From contig JARFJB010001965.1 of the NCBI GenBank assembly GCA_036346205.1, forward strand, positions 3,636,001 through 3,700,000: DNA of 64,000 nt, given 5' to 3'. The DNA comes from Vesta saturnalis. Taxonomy: Eukaryota; Arthropoda; Insecta; Coleoptera; Lampyridae. Position numbers and translations under genes: made by a program. How positions within the stretch are numbered: the stretch's first letter is position 1; every line of letters begins with the position of its first letter. Of the stretch, positions 21,536 through 33,545 are shown one piece after another. The notes below the pieces were generated by a model. That model did no database searches. It had not been told where the DNA came from and was given only the letters and a program-made list of their open reading frames with translations.

Positions 21536-22189
21536 ATTGTGGCACTATTTGTAATTTCTGGAGCATGCCGTCCTCAAGAGTTGTCAGAGATTCAAACAGA
21601 TGATATTCACGATGCAGAAACAGCTTTATTAATAACTACCCGGGAATGCAAAAATAAAATACCTAGAACTTTTACTGTTGTTGACAACAAAGATAAAATT
21701 CCAAGTTTTTTACAAATCTATCGAAAGTATGTTTCTTTGCGTTCGTCTTTTATAAAAATAATAAGTGTACAAAACAGCCCGAAGGTATTAATCAATTTGG
21801 CAAAATACCTTCTCTAATTGCTAAATTTCTCAATCTAACGATCCTAATGGCTATACAGGACATAGCCTCAGGCGTTCATCTGCTTCCTTATTAGCAGACT
21901 CGGGTGCAGATATTTCTACAATTAAACGGCATGGAGGATGGAAATCCTCCACCGTTGCAGAGGGTTATGTCGAAAATTCCCTCCAAAATAAAAAACAAAC
22001 AACCAGAAGAATCTTTGGAGTAGAAAATCAACAACTGCAAACTCAGCCATCGACATCTCAAACACACACTATTACGAAAGCAGTAGTGTACAAAGAAGAA
22101 AAAGAAAATATTCCGAGTGTAATAATTAGTAACATTAATAATTGTACAAATTTGACAATTAATGTAAATTTGAAAAAGTTGACCGAATA
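21536..22189 (+). pseudogene. Crypton-type tyrosine recombinase, 3' exon
   Basis: The exon opens after CTTTCTAG. It reads SGACRPQELSEIQTDDI (first catalytic Arg), then after frameshifts near 21750 and 21835 YTGHSLRRSSASLLADSG (His-x-x-Arg), IKRHGGWKSSTVAEGYVEN (His/Trp and the Tyr nucleophile) and an NxT-rich tail ending at TAA near 22189. The Arg, His-x-x-Arg, Gly-Gly-Trp and Tyr order is the signature of tyrosine recombinases. The sequence style matches Crypton-family genes of insects; DIRS/Ngaro would also carry a reverse transcriptase, which is absent. The N-terminal exons are not seen. Confidence 0.8.
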
Positions 22190-22225
22190 AAATTTCTTTC
22201 TAATTAGGTCATAGATAAAATATTG

Positions 22226-22346
22226 TATGATACACATGTGTGAATCGCTTTTATGCACTCCTTACGATTAAAACACTCGCCTTCAGCTCGTGCTTTAAAC
22301 TTCGCAATTCGTCCATAAAAGTCAGCATTCACACACTTGTGTCATA
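22226..22346. repeat. Imperfect 30-bp inverted repeat downstream of the recombinase
   Basis: TATGATACACATGTGTGAAT at 22226 pairs with ATTCACACACTTGTGTCATA ending at 22346, arms extending to CTTTTATG/CATAAAA. The loop of about 60 bp holds GCTCGTGCTTTAAACTTCGC. It could be an end or recombination structure of the Crypton-like element or an unrelated palindrome. Confidence 0.5.
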
Positions 22347-23334
22347 AATAACTATTTATTCTTTTTTTCTGTTACTCAAATAGTTGTTGAATAATAAATT
22401 GTCTCGTACGTGGTAGTTTGGTTCATTTTTAAGATTTTATATATCTCTATAACGTAGCAAAGAGAGAAAAGGGTCGCGTATATTTACGCAGACGGGGCAC
22501 GGAAACGCCACGCGTTGTCTTTTATTCCCTTATAACCAGGAAAAGTGCGCTGCAGAACAGAAAACAGGTATAGGAACCGAGCGTATCTTAGTAGTTACAG
22601 TATCATGGTAGTAGCCAATATAAAAGACGGATATCCTCTACTTATTTCACTATTGTTATCTACCAATTTTAAAAATTACAGCTATTGCCATCTCGCGATA
22701 TAACTATTTAACTAACACATATGCCATACATTTAGATTAAAGGTATTTATTTATGTATAAAAATTAATGTCACTTACCTAAATTAGCGTACACAGTAGTA
22801 TAAAATAAGTAAATAATTAGAAGTAAACCAAGATATGACATTCTAAACATCATACTGTACAATTATTTTATTCCAATTACGCGTACAACTTGAGAATGTA
22901 AATGCTTGGCATAACCGGTTTGTTGGGCAGGCCTTGTTTTAATCTCGGAATTTCCACATGTTAATAGAATCACAAACAAATCCAAGATGAATTCGTCATT
23001 TTTTTACCCTGACATTTACATAAACTGTTAATGAATGAGCTATATGGTTTCGGTGTGGTGGGAGTACCAGTACTTTTATTAAAGAAAAAACCTTTAATCA
23101 CGGTCTCTTAGAATTTTGATATGATTAATATTGTTAGTAATTTATATAAACAAATAGAAGTTATCTCTATTAACCTATTTTATATATAAGTATAATCTGA
23201 ACATTCTCTCAATTATTTATAAGTATATATAACTGACTGCCACAAATAAATGAACACACAGTAAATGCCGATGTATTTTAATGAAATTTGCAGAAAACGT
23301 GTATTTTATTACTATTAATAAACGATGAAAATTT
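22347..23334. other. Unassigned intergenic sequence
   Basis: No coding signature and no repeat with recognisable ends. One GC-richer patch lies at 22450-22580. Confidence 0.4.
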
Positions 23335-23802
23335 TAGCAAGATACAAATATTGTTAACGCTAATAATGCGTCGACCTCCTCTGTTTCTCACACATTTAGC
23401 TATCCGATTAGGCATAGAGGAAATGAGTGAATCTATGCTAACCTGATGTATACTATCCTACGCTTCTAAAATCCGTTGTGGAAGGACATCTACATTGTTT
23501 GGGAGTGGCTGTAGATCATTTATTCTCCGTCCTACCATATCCCACTAATGTTCGATTGGTCATAAGTCTAGCGAACGAGAAGGCCATGGAAGCAGATCAA
23601 CAACATTAGCAGTATTTAGAAACTCCATAGCAACCCTTGCGGTATACGGCCGCGCATTATTTTGCCCAAAAATTTGATTTTTTATTTCTTGCAGATATGG
23701 CAGTAATACTGGTTCAAGAACGTTGTTAATGTTCCGATTTGTGATGGCGTAACCAACTACCGTGAAGCAATTGGAGCAGCCGCTCCAGAACGCTAATTCC
23801 AA
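23335..23802 (-). pseudogene. Tc1-like transposase, C-terminal half
   Basis: The minus strand reads LVPYLQE-like text then IFGQNNARPYTARVAMEFLN, equivalent to the usual QDNARPHTA block with the catalytic Asp changed to Asn, and LLPWPSRSLDL. After a frame change come pieces of the Pro-Ile-Glu/His-Val-Trp region and the tail (SMPNRIAKCVRNRGG). The first catalytic Asp region is missing. This is a 5'-truncated, inactive Tc1 copy. Confidence 0.82.
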
Positions 23803-24748
23803 AGGGGCGCAAAAATTTAAAAGTGTTAATTACCTACTACAACCTGTTTTTCTTGTAAAAAAGCAGACATCCACTTTAAAAAATACAATATTAAGTTTGT
23901 TAGATTTTGACAAATTTACAATAAAGAGACAAACAATAAAGCTGTCCATAGACCACATGGTCCGGGCGGGGTTTACAAACAATATCATAAATACTAACTC
24001 CCGGTTTAAATGATAAGTAATTTTAAGAATATGCATTTAAAACTTACACTTGCACATTTTAAGATAATTGGTGATTTTGCCGTCCCGTAAATATACACGG
24101 CGTGCCTGGTCCACAGAACGATTCCTTTACTCAATACCCATAGCATGTTTTTTTTTTATTTCATTAAAGTTTTGTAAATAAAATTTTAATTGCCTACTCT
24201 CCTCTATAGTAATTTATTAACAGTCCTATAAAAACGAATCAAGCTCGCTGTTGTGGTAGATTTTTAGGAAGTCGGTAAAGTTGATTAATATTCAATATAT
24301 TTATGGTTCTTACTTACAATTATAGCAGCCCCAGGGAGAGGTGTCTCATGGCGAACTCGAGAATGGGGATATAATTATTACAGTGAAATGCATCTGTTTC
24401 CCTTTATCTTAGAGCGAAGTTCCCACTTAAAGAAAGACGGGTTATGATTTATACGTCTGCTATATATTTTAAATGCAGGACTTAAAAACGTATGTCGATT
24501 CTAAGGTCAAAGCGCATGACGCTGACAGATGTCTTCTTGGCTATTTGACCTCAAATTATTCTTCGTATTTCGTTTCGTATAATCGCATCCTGTTTTGTAG
24601 TTATAATAATTTATCTTTCGCTTCGTAATTTATTAGTTTCCATTGCATTTGTAAACAACTATTATTATTAATATTCACTATTACGAGGTAAGTTTATAAT
24701 GCAAAATGTATTTCCAATTGATTGAATCCATTTATTTATTTTGCAGCA
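23803..24748. other. Unassigned, with presumed leader of the next transposon
   Basis: No recognisable gene. An 83-codon frame at 23762-24013 has no family resemblance I can name. The last 200 bp include a donor-like GAGGTAAG at 24684 and an acceptor TTTTGCAG at 24746, so a non-coding first exon of the next transposase gene may lie near 24550-24690. Confidence 0.35.
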
Positions 24749-26237
24749 ATGATGTCATTAAAAGGTAAATCTTTGAAAAGCCAAACTCAAGTAACGTTAA
24801 TGAATATACTGCATTATTTCGAGATGGAACGCGATAACGGGGGGCCAAGTTTACCTTTAACTTCCATTATCCAAGTACGCTAATAATTTTCACTATTTAA
24901 ATTTATATTTGTGTAATATTATGTTGCAGCGAATTGCTCTCGCACGCGGCATTTCCGAGAAAACCGTAACTCGGACAAAGGCAAGAATGGCTCTCGCTTT
25001 AGAATCTGGGAAATCGGGGCCGGATTCACCGCAAAAACATAGGCTGCGTTTGAAGTCGAAGTCAGAGGATGTCGACGAATACGTGAAAGACGTTTTGAAA
25101 CGAAAAATTTACACCATGCATACAACTGGTAAATAATTCAGAAATTATTGTTGAAATGTAGTTAATCACTGATTAATTTTAGGCTCACATATTACTATCG
25201 AAGAACTCCAAACTGAACTTAAAGAAGATAAAATATTTACCTTCAGTAGGACGAGTTTGAAACAATTGCTACACAAAATTGGTTTTGAATTCAAAGTTGG
25301 AAGAAGGCGTTTAATGGAGCAGGTTCATATTGCTGGTGCTCGAGCAACATTTTTGCGAAAATATTTTGCTAATAAAAGTTGTGAAATTAGTTAGGATCCT
25401 GTCTTTTTGGATGAGACGTGAATTTTTAGTCGAGGAAGCGTTCGAAAATCATGGCGTGATAATGATTTGAAAAGCACAAAAACCAAACCTCTATGAGAAG
25501 TGAAACGGTAATTAAAATAGTCCGATTTGTTAAAAATATTTTTAACCGAATAAATTTTAGTTTTATCGTACTGAGTGCTGGCAATAAGGATGGTTTTATA
25601 CCTAATTCATCATTGGTATTTTTCAGTAAAAGTAAGACAGCAGACTACCACGATAATATGAACGCTTATTTATTTCAAAAATGGTTTCAAGGACAGCTTT
25701 TACCAAATTTAGAGTAACCAAGTTTGATAATTCTTAACAATGCCAGTTCATTCTACATTAGTAGAAAAATTACCTTCAAGTAGTAGGAAGAAAGAAGATC
25801 TTCAATTTTTAAGAAAACACAACATTCCTCATTTGAATGATATGCTGAAAGTGGAATTATTACAAATTGCCAAGGATTTACTAGTACCAAAAATATATGC
25901 AATTGATGAAATCGCTCATCAAACTTACGTTTACCTCCGTATCATGCCAATTCAGCCCTATCGGTTAATAGTCAATTGTAAACATGTATTACAACAAAAC
26001 GTTGGAAGACAGTGTTAGGGACGAGAATGTTTTATCGCTATGGAATATTTCATTAAACAAGTAACTGGAGAACTGTGGCAGTGTATTTTAACATGCTGAA
26101 AAGGAAATGAGCCAGTGGTGGGACGTTCAAATAGAGCTGAGAAATGTAAACCTCTAGTTATCAATGTCGGAGAGTCGAGTGAAATGATAGTGAAAGTGAA
26201 TGATGACTTATTAATTATAATGATGTCCAATATTTGA
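24749..26237 (+). pseudogene. Intron-containing Tc1/mariner-superfamily transposase
   Basis: Four exons are readable: 24749-24874, 24930-25128, 25183-25507 and 25561-26237, with introns of 53-55 nt and matching phases. Blocks: QRIALARGISEKTVTRTKAR (helix-turn-helix, across intron 1), FTFSRTSLKQLLHKIGFEFK, DPVFLDET (first Asp), FIVLSAGNKDGFIPNSSLVF, then SLIILNNASYHSTLVEK where the second Asp of a DNASYH-type block is Asn. The domain then decays and the Asn-Pro-Ile-Glu context is not legible. Stops at about 25392, 25420, 25494 and 25716 inactivate it. The pattern belongs to intron-bearing arthropod DDE_3 families. Confidence 0.8.
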
Positions 26238-26380
26238 ATTTAAAGCAAAATTGAATCTTAGTTACTTATAAACATTGTCAAAGAAGTTAATATATTTATA
26301 TTATCAGTGGTGTACTTAGGTTTCACATATGTTCGAGATAATATAGATATCTATAGTATACTATATATATACATATGTAA

Positions 26381-26415
26381 ATATATATATATATATATAT
26401 ACCTGTGTAGCTTAT

Positions 26416-26503
<88 letters not shown>
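26381..26503. repeat. (TA)n microsatellite
   Basis: About 100 bp of nearly pure TA, interrupted by ACCTGTGTAGCTTATAGG at 26401-26418. Confidence 0.97.
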
Positions 26504-26505
<2 letters not shown>

Positions 26506-28828
26506 ACAAACTGTAAACTGAGATTTTTAAAATCGGTTATATTATTAACTAATAATAAATTTCACTTTTAACATCCAATACAGTGTATTTATTTATGACA
26601 AAATCAGTTATTTATAAGTAGCTTCGATAACCAAATTACAGTCTTGACTCTTTTGACGCAGTGAGATCTGTCGGCTAAAAACGATCCTCCGCAATTAACT
26701 AAACCTTTCGCACTTCATTCGGATACTGCCTACTGCTAGCTAATTCGTTTCTTATTGAAAATTATTGATATAATTAATTTGTAAAACAGAATCCAAGACG
26801 GAATTTTGTTGACCCTGTCTCGGTTCTGATAATCGTTTACAGTTGTACAATATATTTTTATCATATGACTACCCACACTTGGTGGACTTTACATGCCAGA
26901 ATAAGTATGAACAGACCTTAAACGAAATTCGACATTATTTATACGAGTGGATGGGGATTTTTAAGACCTTTAGGACGCTAAATCCCGAGATAGTCGAACA
27001 ATAATTTTTTTTAAATTTGACAGCGCGGCTTAAATTTGAAAATAACCTAGAAACATTGACGATGTTTTGTTGGTATTCAAAATTACTACCTATATGAACC
27101 AATAACGACATACGTTTTTAAAATCTTAAACCATGTTTTACTAAAACATGAATCATAAGACACCTCTCATCGGCCCGACTATACAAACTTTGTAACATTA
27201 AAAGCGGCTCCAAGTGTATAAACACTAAAACTGGGCCAACTTATAACATTAACACAAAAGCGATGATGTAATAAACACTTTGTAATTGATCGAATGATTT
27301 TAATTAACAAAAGAAATTACCAAAAAATATCAATCGCTACTGCCGTCGGCTCAATCGGAAGATGAAAATAGGGAGGGTTCTAATATACTGAGTTTAATTA
27401 ACATACCTGAAATACTGCGTGCTTCTCATCTGCTTAATTATTTTCACTTATACTTAATTAATAGGAAAAATATGTAATATAAAAACAATAAAATGATACC
27501 TCGGGCGCCAAGCTATTTTTAAATGTACGTTACGTTATTGGAACAGCTAAACCAAGTTTGTTAGTAATAATACAACATTAATCAAAATGAAAATAAAATA
27601 ACATGATATACTTAAGTTTATTTAATATCTGATTGAAAAGGTTAAAAATCAGAAGTCTTATACTATTCTAAAATTATATAAAAACATTACCTTTGAACGT
27701 TCGGTACATAAACTGTAACTGGTAACTATGAAGCAGAATGGTGAACTTGGTGAGGTCAATGTCTTGCTTATTTCCCTTTATATATTGTGTCCAGAACTTT
27801 ATTGAATTTCTTTGAAGTTTAATTCGCCAAATTTATTTATAAAAGTATGTAGAACTTGCGTTGTAAAATGTAATTCAAGTAAAAATTGCCATTTAAATTG
27901 GAAAATAGAATAGTAAATTACTGACTTATACGTGCCATTAAAAATAATTATTATAAAAATGCCATATAAAAGTATGCATTAAAAAATATGAGTAAAATAA
28001 TTGCAAACTAAATGCAAAATAAGTACAAAGTAAGTGCAAAGTAAGTAATTAAAAGTAAGAAAATAAAAGTCCCTAAAAAAACAAACAAATGCTTTAGTTT
28101 TAAATATAATGAATTGGAAAATAACTTACCATCAATGATGGCACCAAATATAAAAAATTAGGTAAAAAACATGCTTACTGCTGTAACATTCAGCATTAAG
28201 TGAATTAAAAAAAAAGCTTTCAGAATAACTCAAGTGTATTCCCCCTAAAAGTCTTCACGCGTTGCGCGGATACCATAATATAAATCCAATTTTTTAAGAA
28301 AGGGAACTATAACTATTTATATAATATTACACCCAAAAGATATGTTCTAGGAAATGCATATTAATAATTAAAAACTTTTCTAATATTACGCCAAATAAAT
28401 GAACGATTCTTAAATTAATGTACTTTTTAATGCAACCACAAAAAAGGTTGTTACAACTTTAGTTTAATTTTTTTATTATAATCTCTGATAAATACATATA
28501 GTATATACTTAATTACGAGCAAGGCCAGATAGGCACAGAACAAGGTACTTGTATTTCCTTTTTACTTTGCAGAATGACTATTATCAAGTTAACGCCTATT
28601 TTGAGTACTTAGACACAGTAATCGTTTTTTTTTTATATGCAGTTAGTGGTATGCTTTTGTTGCTTGTGTTTTGTTCTATTCGGTTTGAAGCTTTAGTTAT
28701 CTTTAAAAGATTTATAAAGTTAATAGGTACAAGTTAAATCAGCGTAAGAGTGAAAGGAATTAGTATTAACCTTTAACCCATAATCACATTTTATTTTTCA
28801 CATATAAACATTTGTTTGACCTAGCAAA
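26504..28828. other. Unassigned AT-rich intergenic sequence
   Basis: 2.3 kb with no coding signature. A short 12-bp tandem-like run with AAGTAAGTGCAAAGTAAGTA lies near 28020-28055. A 62-codon hydrophobic frame at 28549-28737 lies in AT-rich text and is not supported. Confidence 0.45.
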
Positions 28829-31130
28829 ATGTCTAAAAAACTGATTGGTGCTGAATTCCGCAAACGGAAACGCGAAAAGGACATAGCAGAAGAAAAGTTA
28901 TTACAAACAACGAAAAATGTTTCATCATATTTTACTAAAGTACCAGATCAATGCCGTATTTCAAGAAAAGAGAGCAACGTTGAGGAGATCCCTGGACCCA
29001 GTACCAGTGCCATACAAAACTCCAGTCTGTAATACAGCAAATACCTGCTCCCCTGATTCTGTTGATCAGGACGATCAGATATCGTTACAGTTCTCCCATA
29101 CTGATGCTTATGAAGTATGTTCATCGTCATACGTAGCAGAAAATCTTGCGTCTTCTGATAAGGGTAATTTCGAACTGCTAAACAAAAGAAATTAATTATT
29201 CAGTATTCAGTTAGGGCCTAACCAGGCCCTTTTCCCAAAGACCAGGAAGGACGAAATATGCACAGAGATCAATTTAATTTAAAACGCATTGGCTGTGTTA
29301 CTCAGAAATACTAAATATGTGCTACTGCCAACCTTGTTGACTTTTTAACCTTTCAATTAATGAAGTTGGTTTTCAAAAGGGACGGCTGATTGGGCACATC
29401 TCGGGCGCAACGTAGAGAATCATGAGCAATCACAGTACCATGCGATTGCTTGTGAAATTTACTTCCGATGGAAAGTAGGAATTACTATAGACTCTTGCAA
29501 CAAACGATTTGCCTTTTAAGAACACGGACTGTCAGGTAATGAAAATCTGTCTAGGGCAATTTCCTTCAAAATACACCTTCTAGCACGCTCTGATGATGTT
29601 TTGGCAGACTTAATCAAACGACCCAAGGGTTCTACAAAATATTTAAGCCCTAAGATACAAAATGAACTAATCAGCCTGATTTCTACGCACATAATTGATG
29701 ATATAAAAGAAGAAATAAGAAAATCTCGTTTTGTATCTGTGATTTTTGATACAACCCAAGATATTGCAAAAATAGATCAGCTCAGTGCAGTGTTTCGTTA
29801 TGCAACAATAAAAACAGGCGATCAGAAGCGATCTGTTTACTGAATTACACTTAAATGAATCGGTTTGTGGGTTTGTAGAGGTTCCAATTCTTTGGAGAAA
29901 ATAACTCTCCATATTATAGAGAGGTTCACTGACGTTTCGAAACTAAGAGGCCACGGATATGATGGACAGCTGACCGGTGTTTACAGTGGACTTCAAGCTA
30001 GAATAAAACAAAAAACCCTCTGCTGCGCCCATGCACTTAATTTAGTTGTTAACGACTATGTCTCTCATATTTCTGAAATAAGAAACTTTTTTGATAATGT
30101 TCAAAATCTATATTTTTTCTTTAGTTTTGTGTCTAGATGGGCCTTGTTAAAAAAATCTACTTTTCTTGAAAAGACTAAAGAAAGTTTGTTCTACTCGATG
30201 GGCAAGTAGAAACCAAGCTCTTGATGTACTTCGCAGTGGTTACATTGACATTATGAAGACTTTGATATATTTAAATCTAAATGGAAAAACAAAGATGAAG
30301 AAAGAAAACCCAAACCATTGTTAAATTATTTTCAGCAGTTCCCTACAGTAATACTTATTGTATTGGAGAGTTTATTGTTAAATTCCATTGACACCGTATC
30401 AAGAAAACTACAGAGTGTAGAAGAGATTCGGAACATGCATGTATAATGTTGTGTTCCCTTAGAGACAAGGTCAATAGAATTATGGATGAGTGAGCAGTGA
30501 TAAAAAAATCTGCAACGAAACTGTGTGAAAAATGGAAAGTTTCGCCCCATTTTCCTGAACATAGGTTAGGACGCAGAACAAAAATGTTTGACGAATTGCA
30601 ATCAGATGACCGGATTGTTGATGGTGAGAAACCATTTCAGGTTGAAGTGGTTCACTATAATCTCGACATAATTAAAACGAACGCTTTAATGCTATAAATG
30701 AAGTGTGTGAAAACTTCATTTCTTGTTTCTGCAGACGGTGAAAAAATTATTAGAAGAAGTAACGAGTATATATCCCGCTGATATTTCCCTATGGCGTGGT
30801 CCTCAGCCACTGAGACAAACTATGTTTTTCAGATCATATTAAGGACCTGCAAAATATAAGGCAGCTTGCTGAAGCATTAGTAATCAAAGTCCAAGTGGCT
30901 ACCAGTTTTCCTGATATTCCCAGAGCGTGTATAATTTTCCTCACACCTACAGCAGAAAGGTCATTTTCAAAATTAAAGATCATTAAAAACTACCTTAAAG
31001 TACTATGTCTCAAAATCGTCTGAGTTGATTAGCAACAATTTCTATTGAAAGATCTAGATCACGTGGTATTAATTTAGAGAATGTTGTTTCACAGTTTGCT
31101 TCAGAACAAACAAGAAAAAATCTTTCTAGA
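28829..31130 (+). pseudogene. hAT-superfamily ZMYM1-like (DUF4371) transposase relic
   Basis: It starts ATG at 28829 with a Lys/Arg-rich N-terminus (LIGAEFRKRKREKD) and a Ser/Pro linker. About 29215-29335 holds a TTF-type zinc-finger region (PGPFPKDQEGR, FNLKRIGC, MCYCQPC). The DUF4371 region follows: LSPKIQNELISLI, SVIFDTTQDIAKIDQLSAVF, GHGYDG...GVYSGLQARIK, CCAHALNLVVND. A hAT C-terminal dimerisation block closes it: FLTPTAERSFSKLKIIKNYL near 30935-30995. Many frameshifts and stops. This layout is that of zinc finger MYM-type 1-like proteins, common as hAT transposons in insects. Confidence 0.85.
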
Positions 31131-31401
31131 AGGGTGCGGTCAACAAAATTGATTAATTGATTTATTAGTTTCGGTATTGCTTTTATTATAAGTTTTGTCA
31201 CTTTTGTACTTGCATAATATGTATATTTACATATAACATTTGCTAACGCATTAAATACTGTGTAAAACAATTTTTTTTTTATTTTAATGAATTTTGGTTT
31301 AAGTTTCGGTGGGAGAGGGGCGCTGGTCAAAAATTGCTGCAGGGCGCTTAAACCCTAGTTACTCCACTGCCGATTTGCATTTAATGTTCACTCAATAACT
31401 A

Positions 31402-31734
31402 CTAGAGGAGATCTGCTTCCATAGCAATAGCCCCCCACACCATCACACCTTTAATGAGAGCAGTGTGTCGTTGTACACAAAATTGTAAATTGTGTCTTTC
31501 TCCAGGGCGTCTTCTAACCAATCTGCGACCATCATGAGCCCATAAACAAGATCTAGATTCATCACTAAAGATGACTAGACTACATTGCACGTTCCAATGC
31601 AACCTCTCATTACACCATTGCCGCCGTGCAGTACGATGTCGTGGAGTTAGAGGTAAACTAAGCAATGGTCGGTATGATCTGAGCCCAAAAGATCGAATTC
31701 TCCCATACATCGATCGTAAGGAGATTTTGTGCAT
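31402..31734 (-). pseudogene. Tc1-like transposase, N-terminal half of the catalytic domain
   Basis: One open frame of 110 codons: GLRSYRPLLSLPLTPRHRTA, QWCNERLHWNVQ, IFSDESRSCLWAHDG (first catalytic Asp), GVMVWGAIA. It stops at 31402, before the block with the second Asp. Because the frame is clean it is probably a young fragment truncated by deletion, or the rest moved elsewhere. Sequence style differs from the 23335-23802 relic, so these are separate insertions. Confidence 0.85.
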
Positions 31735-31906
31735 AACCTAGTAGCTATAGTGTTTGTTGACATACGTCAAGTAGACGTTATTATTTTTGATATACAGTGT
31801 TATCATCTTTCATTTTGAATTCTACTTAAAGGTAAGTTATATATGTTTATTTAGTTGTGTTGAGTTAAGAAATTAGATAATGTCGTAAACCTTTACGAGA
31901 GGAATA

Positions 31907-32335
31907 AATTAATATTAGCCAACTTGCTTTGGTATGTGTGAATCCTTACGATATTGCAGGCTCACATTCCATTAATATAAGTAATTTGACTGTAATCTCA
32001 TTATATTTCGAATCAGTTCTACATACATAAAACAAAATTTACATCGATTAGGGCTTCTATCTCAATACCTCAGTTGGTTACAGCGCTATTCTAGCAAAAT
32101 AGATGTCGTAGGTTCAAATCCTACTCGAGGTAAACTTTTTATTTATGTATTTAAAAATTATTATTAATTTACCTTTGAACTTATTCGTTCATAACAAAAA
32201 CTTATAATAATTTTTATTTATGTAATTAAAAATTATTATTAATTAATCTACCTTTGAACTTATTCGTTCATAACAAAACATATAATAAATTTTTATTTAT
32301 GTATTTAATAAAATTAATAATAATTTTTAAACGAC
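31907..32335 (+). mobile_element. tRNA-derived SINE (copy 3) with duplicated tail
   Basis: Leader TTAATATTAGCCAACTTGCT, TTTGGTATGTGTGAATCCTT, GCAGGCTCACATTCCATTAA and ATCAGTTCTACATACATAAA match the other copies in order. The tRNA-like module lies at 32059-32131. The tail repeats a unit (TTTTTATTTATGTATTTAA..., then ACCTTTGAACTTATTCGTTC ATAAC...) about 2.5 times up to 32335. Compared with copy 2 it keeps an extra ~60-bp segment (ATTAATATAAGTAATTTGAC region), also present in copy 4. Confidence 0.8.
32059..32131 (+). ncRNA. tRNA-like module of SINE copy 3
   Basis: 73 nt; anticodon arm CTATT-CTAGCAA-AATAG and T-arm GTAGG-TTCAAAT-CCTAC are intact, acceptor ATCTCAA against TCGAGGT has mismatches. 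Compensatory changes in the anticodon stem relative to copies 2 and 4 (GTACT/AGTAC there) keep it paired. Confidence 0.65.
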
Positions 32336-32644
32336 ATTATTTTGTTTTGTTAAATATATAACTAAATACAACTATTTAGTATTATTCAAAATACCTGTAG
32401 TATTAATGTACAACTTTCTCCATTTTTGTTGCATTTTAATTATTTAACTTATAAAATTGAGTGGCGCCTAACAAATCAAATGTTTACTGACTATAGCTGT
32501 GTATATACCTGTGCCTCCCTCAATCTGATAAAAATGAGTTTTCAACCTACAGTAAGTTTCGTAAGCAATGTACCTTGCTGAGCTAGACCAACTTGCAAAT
32601 TTAACGTCTTAATGTTCATATACCAATCACTCCAATTTTTATTT
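32336..32644. other. Unassigned short interval
   Basis: No coding or repeat signal recognised. Confidence 0.4.
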
Positions 32645-33239
32645 GTTATATGGATGGCTGAAAGAAAATAGATGGTAGAGGATAGATGACATATGATAAA
32701 GCATATAGAGTAGACGATGGATGACTGATGATATAACGTGGATGATAGAGCGGTGATGATAGAGGATAGATGATATATGGTAAAGCATAGAGCATAGATG
32801 ATGGGTGACGGATGATAGAGTATAAATTATAGAGAATTGATGATACAAGATATATGGTAAAGCATACAGCATAGGTGGTGGATTAATTGTGATAGTACAT
32901 AGATAAAGTATAATAGATTATAGAGGATAGATGATATATGACAAGGCATACAATTTATGGTGACGGATGATAGAATGTAGATGATAGAGGATTGATGGCA
33001 TACGATAAATCATTAAGCATGGATGGTGGATGATAGATGACGGAATATAAATGATATAGAATTGATGGTGAAGGATAGAAGATGGATAATTAGGCATAGA
33101 TGATGAAGGACAGAAAATATATGATAAAGCGTAGAGCATAGATGACAGATGGTAGAATATAGATGGTAAAGAATTGATGATGCAGGATAGAAGAAATATT
33201 ATAAAGCATAGAGATGATTGATAATTGACGATAGAGAAT

Positions 33240-33313
<74 letters not shown>

Positions 33314-33545
33314 ATAGGGCATCAATGATGGAGGGCAGAAGATTGATGAAAAAGAGACTAGAAGATACGCTATAAAGCATAAAACAGAGACAATGGATGA
33401 TATATAATAGGACATTTATGATAGAGGATCGATAATGAAGTGTAGCAAATATATGATAAAGCATAAAGCATAGAAAATGAATGACGAATGATAGTATATA
33501 CATGATAGAGAATTGATGATGGAGGATGATAATGCATAGAGCATA
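32645..33545. repeat. Purine-rich GATA/GATG minisatellite
   Basis: About 900 bp of degenerate tandem repeats built from GATAGAGGATAGATGATATA, ATGATAAAGCATAGAGCATA and related strings, with a period near 45-60 bp. The plus strand is purine-rich. The long minus-strand frames here (rich in Tyr, Ile, His, Ser) come from the repeat and are not genes. A (TA)n tract is embedded at 33247-33313. Confidence 0.92.
33247..33313. repeat. (TA)n microsatellite inside the minisatellite
   Basis: Two TA runs separated by one AC step. Confidence 0.97.

Noticed and set aside
23762..24036. Overlapping plus and minus frames of 68-83 codons
   Set aside because: Neither resembles a known protein; they share AT-rich text and lie between two transposase relics.
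24337..27175. Possible terminal inverted repeats GAGAGGTGTCTCATG / CATAAGACACCTCTC around the intron-bearing transposase
   Set aside because: Matching is limited to about 15 bp with a mismatch and does not continue; no TA duplication. Could be chance.
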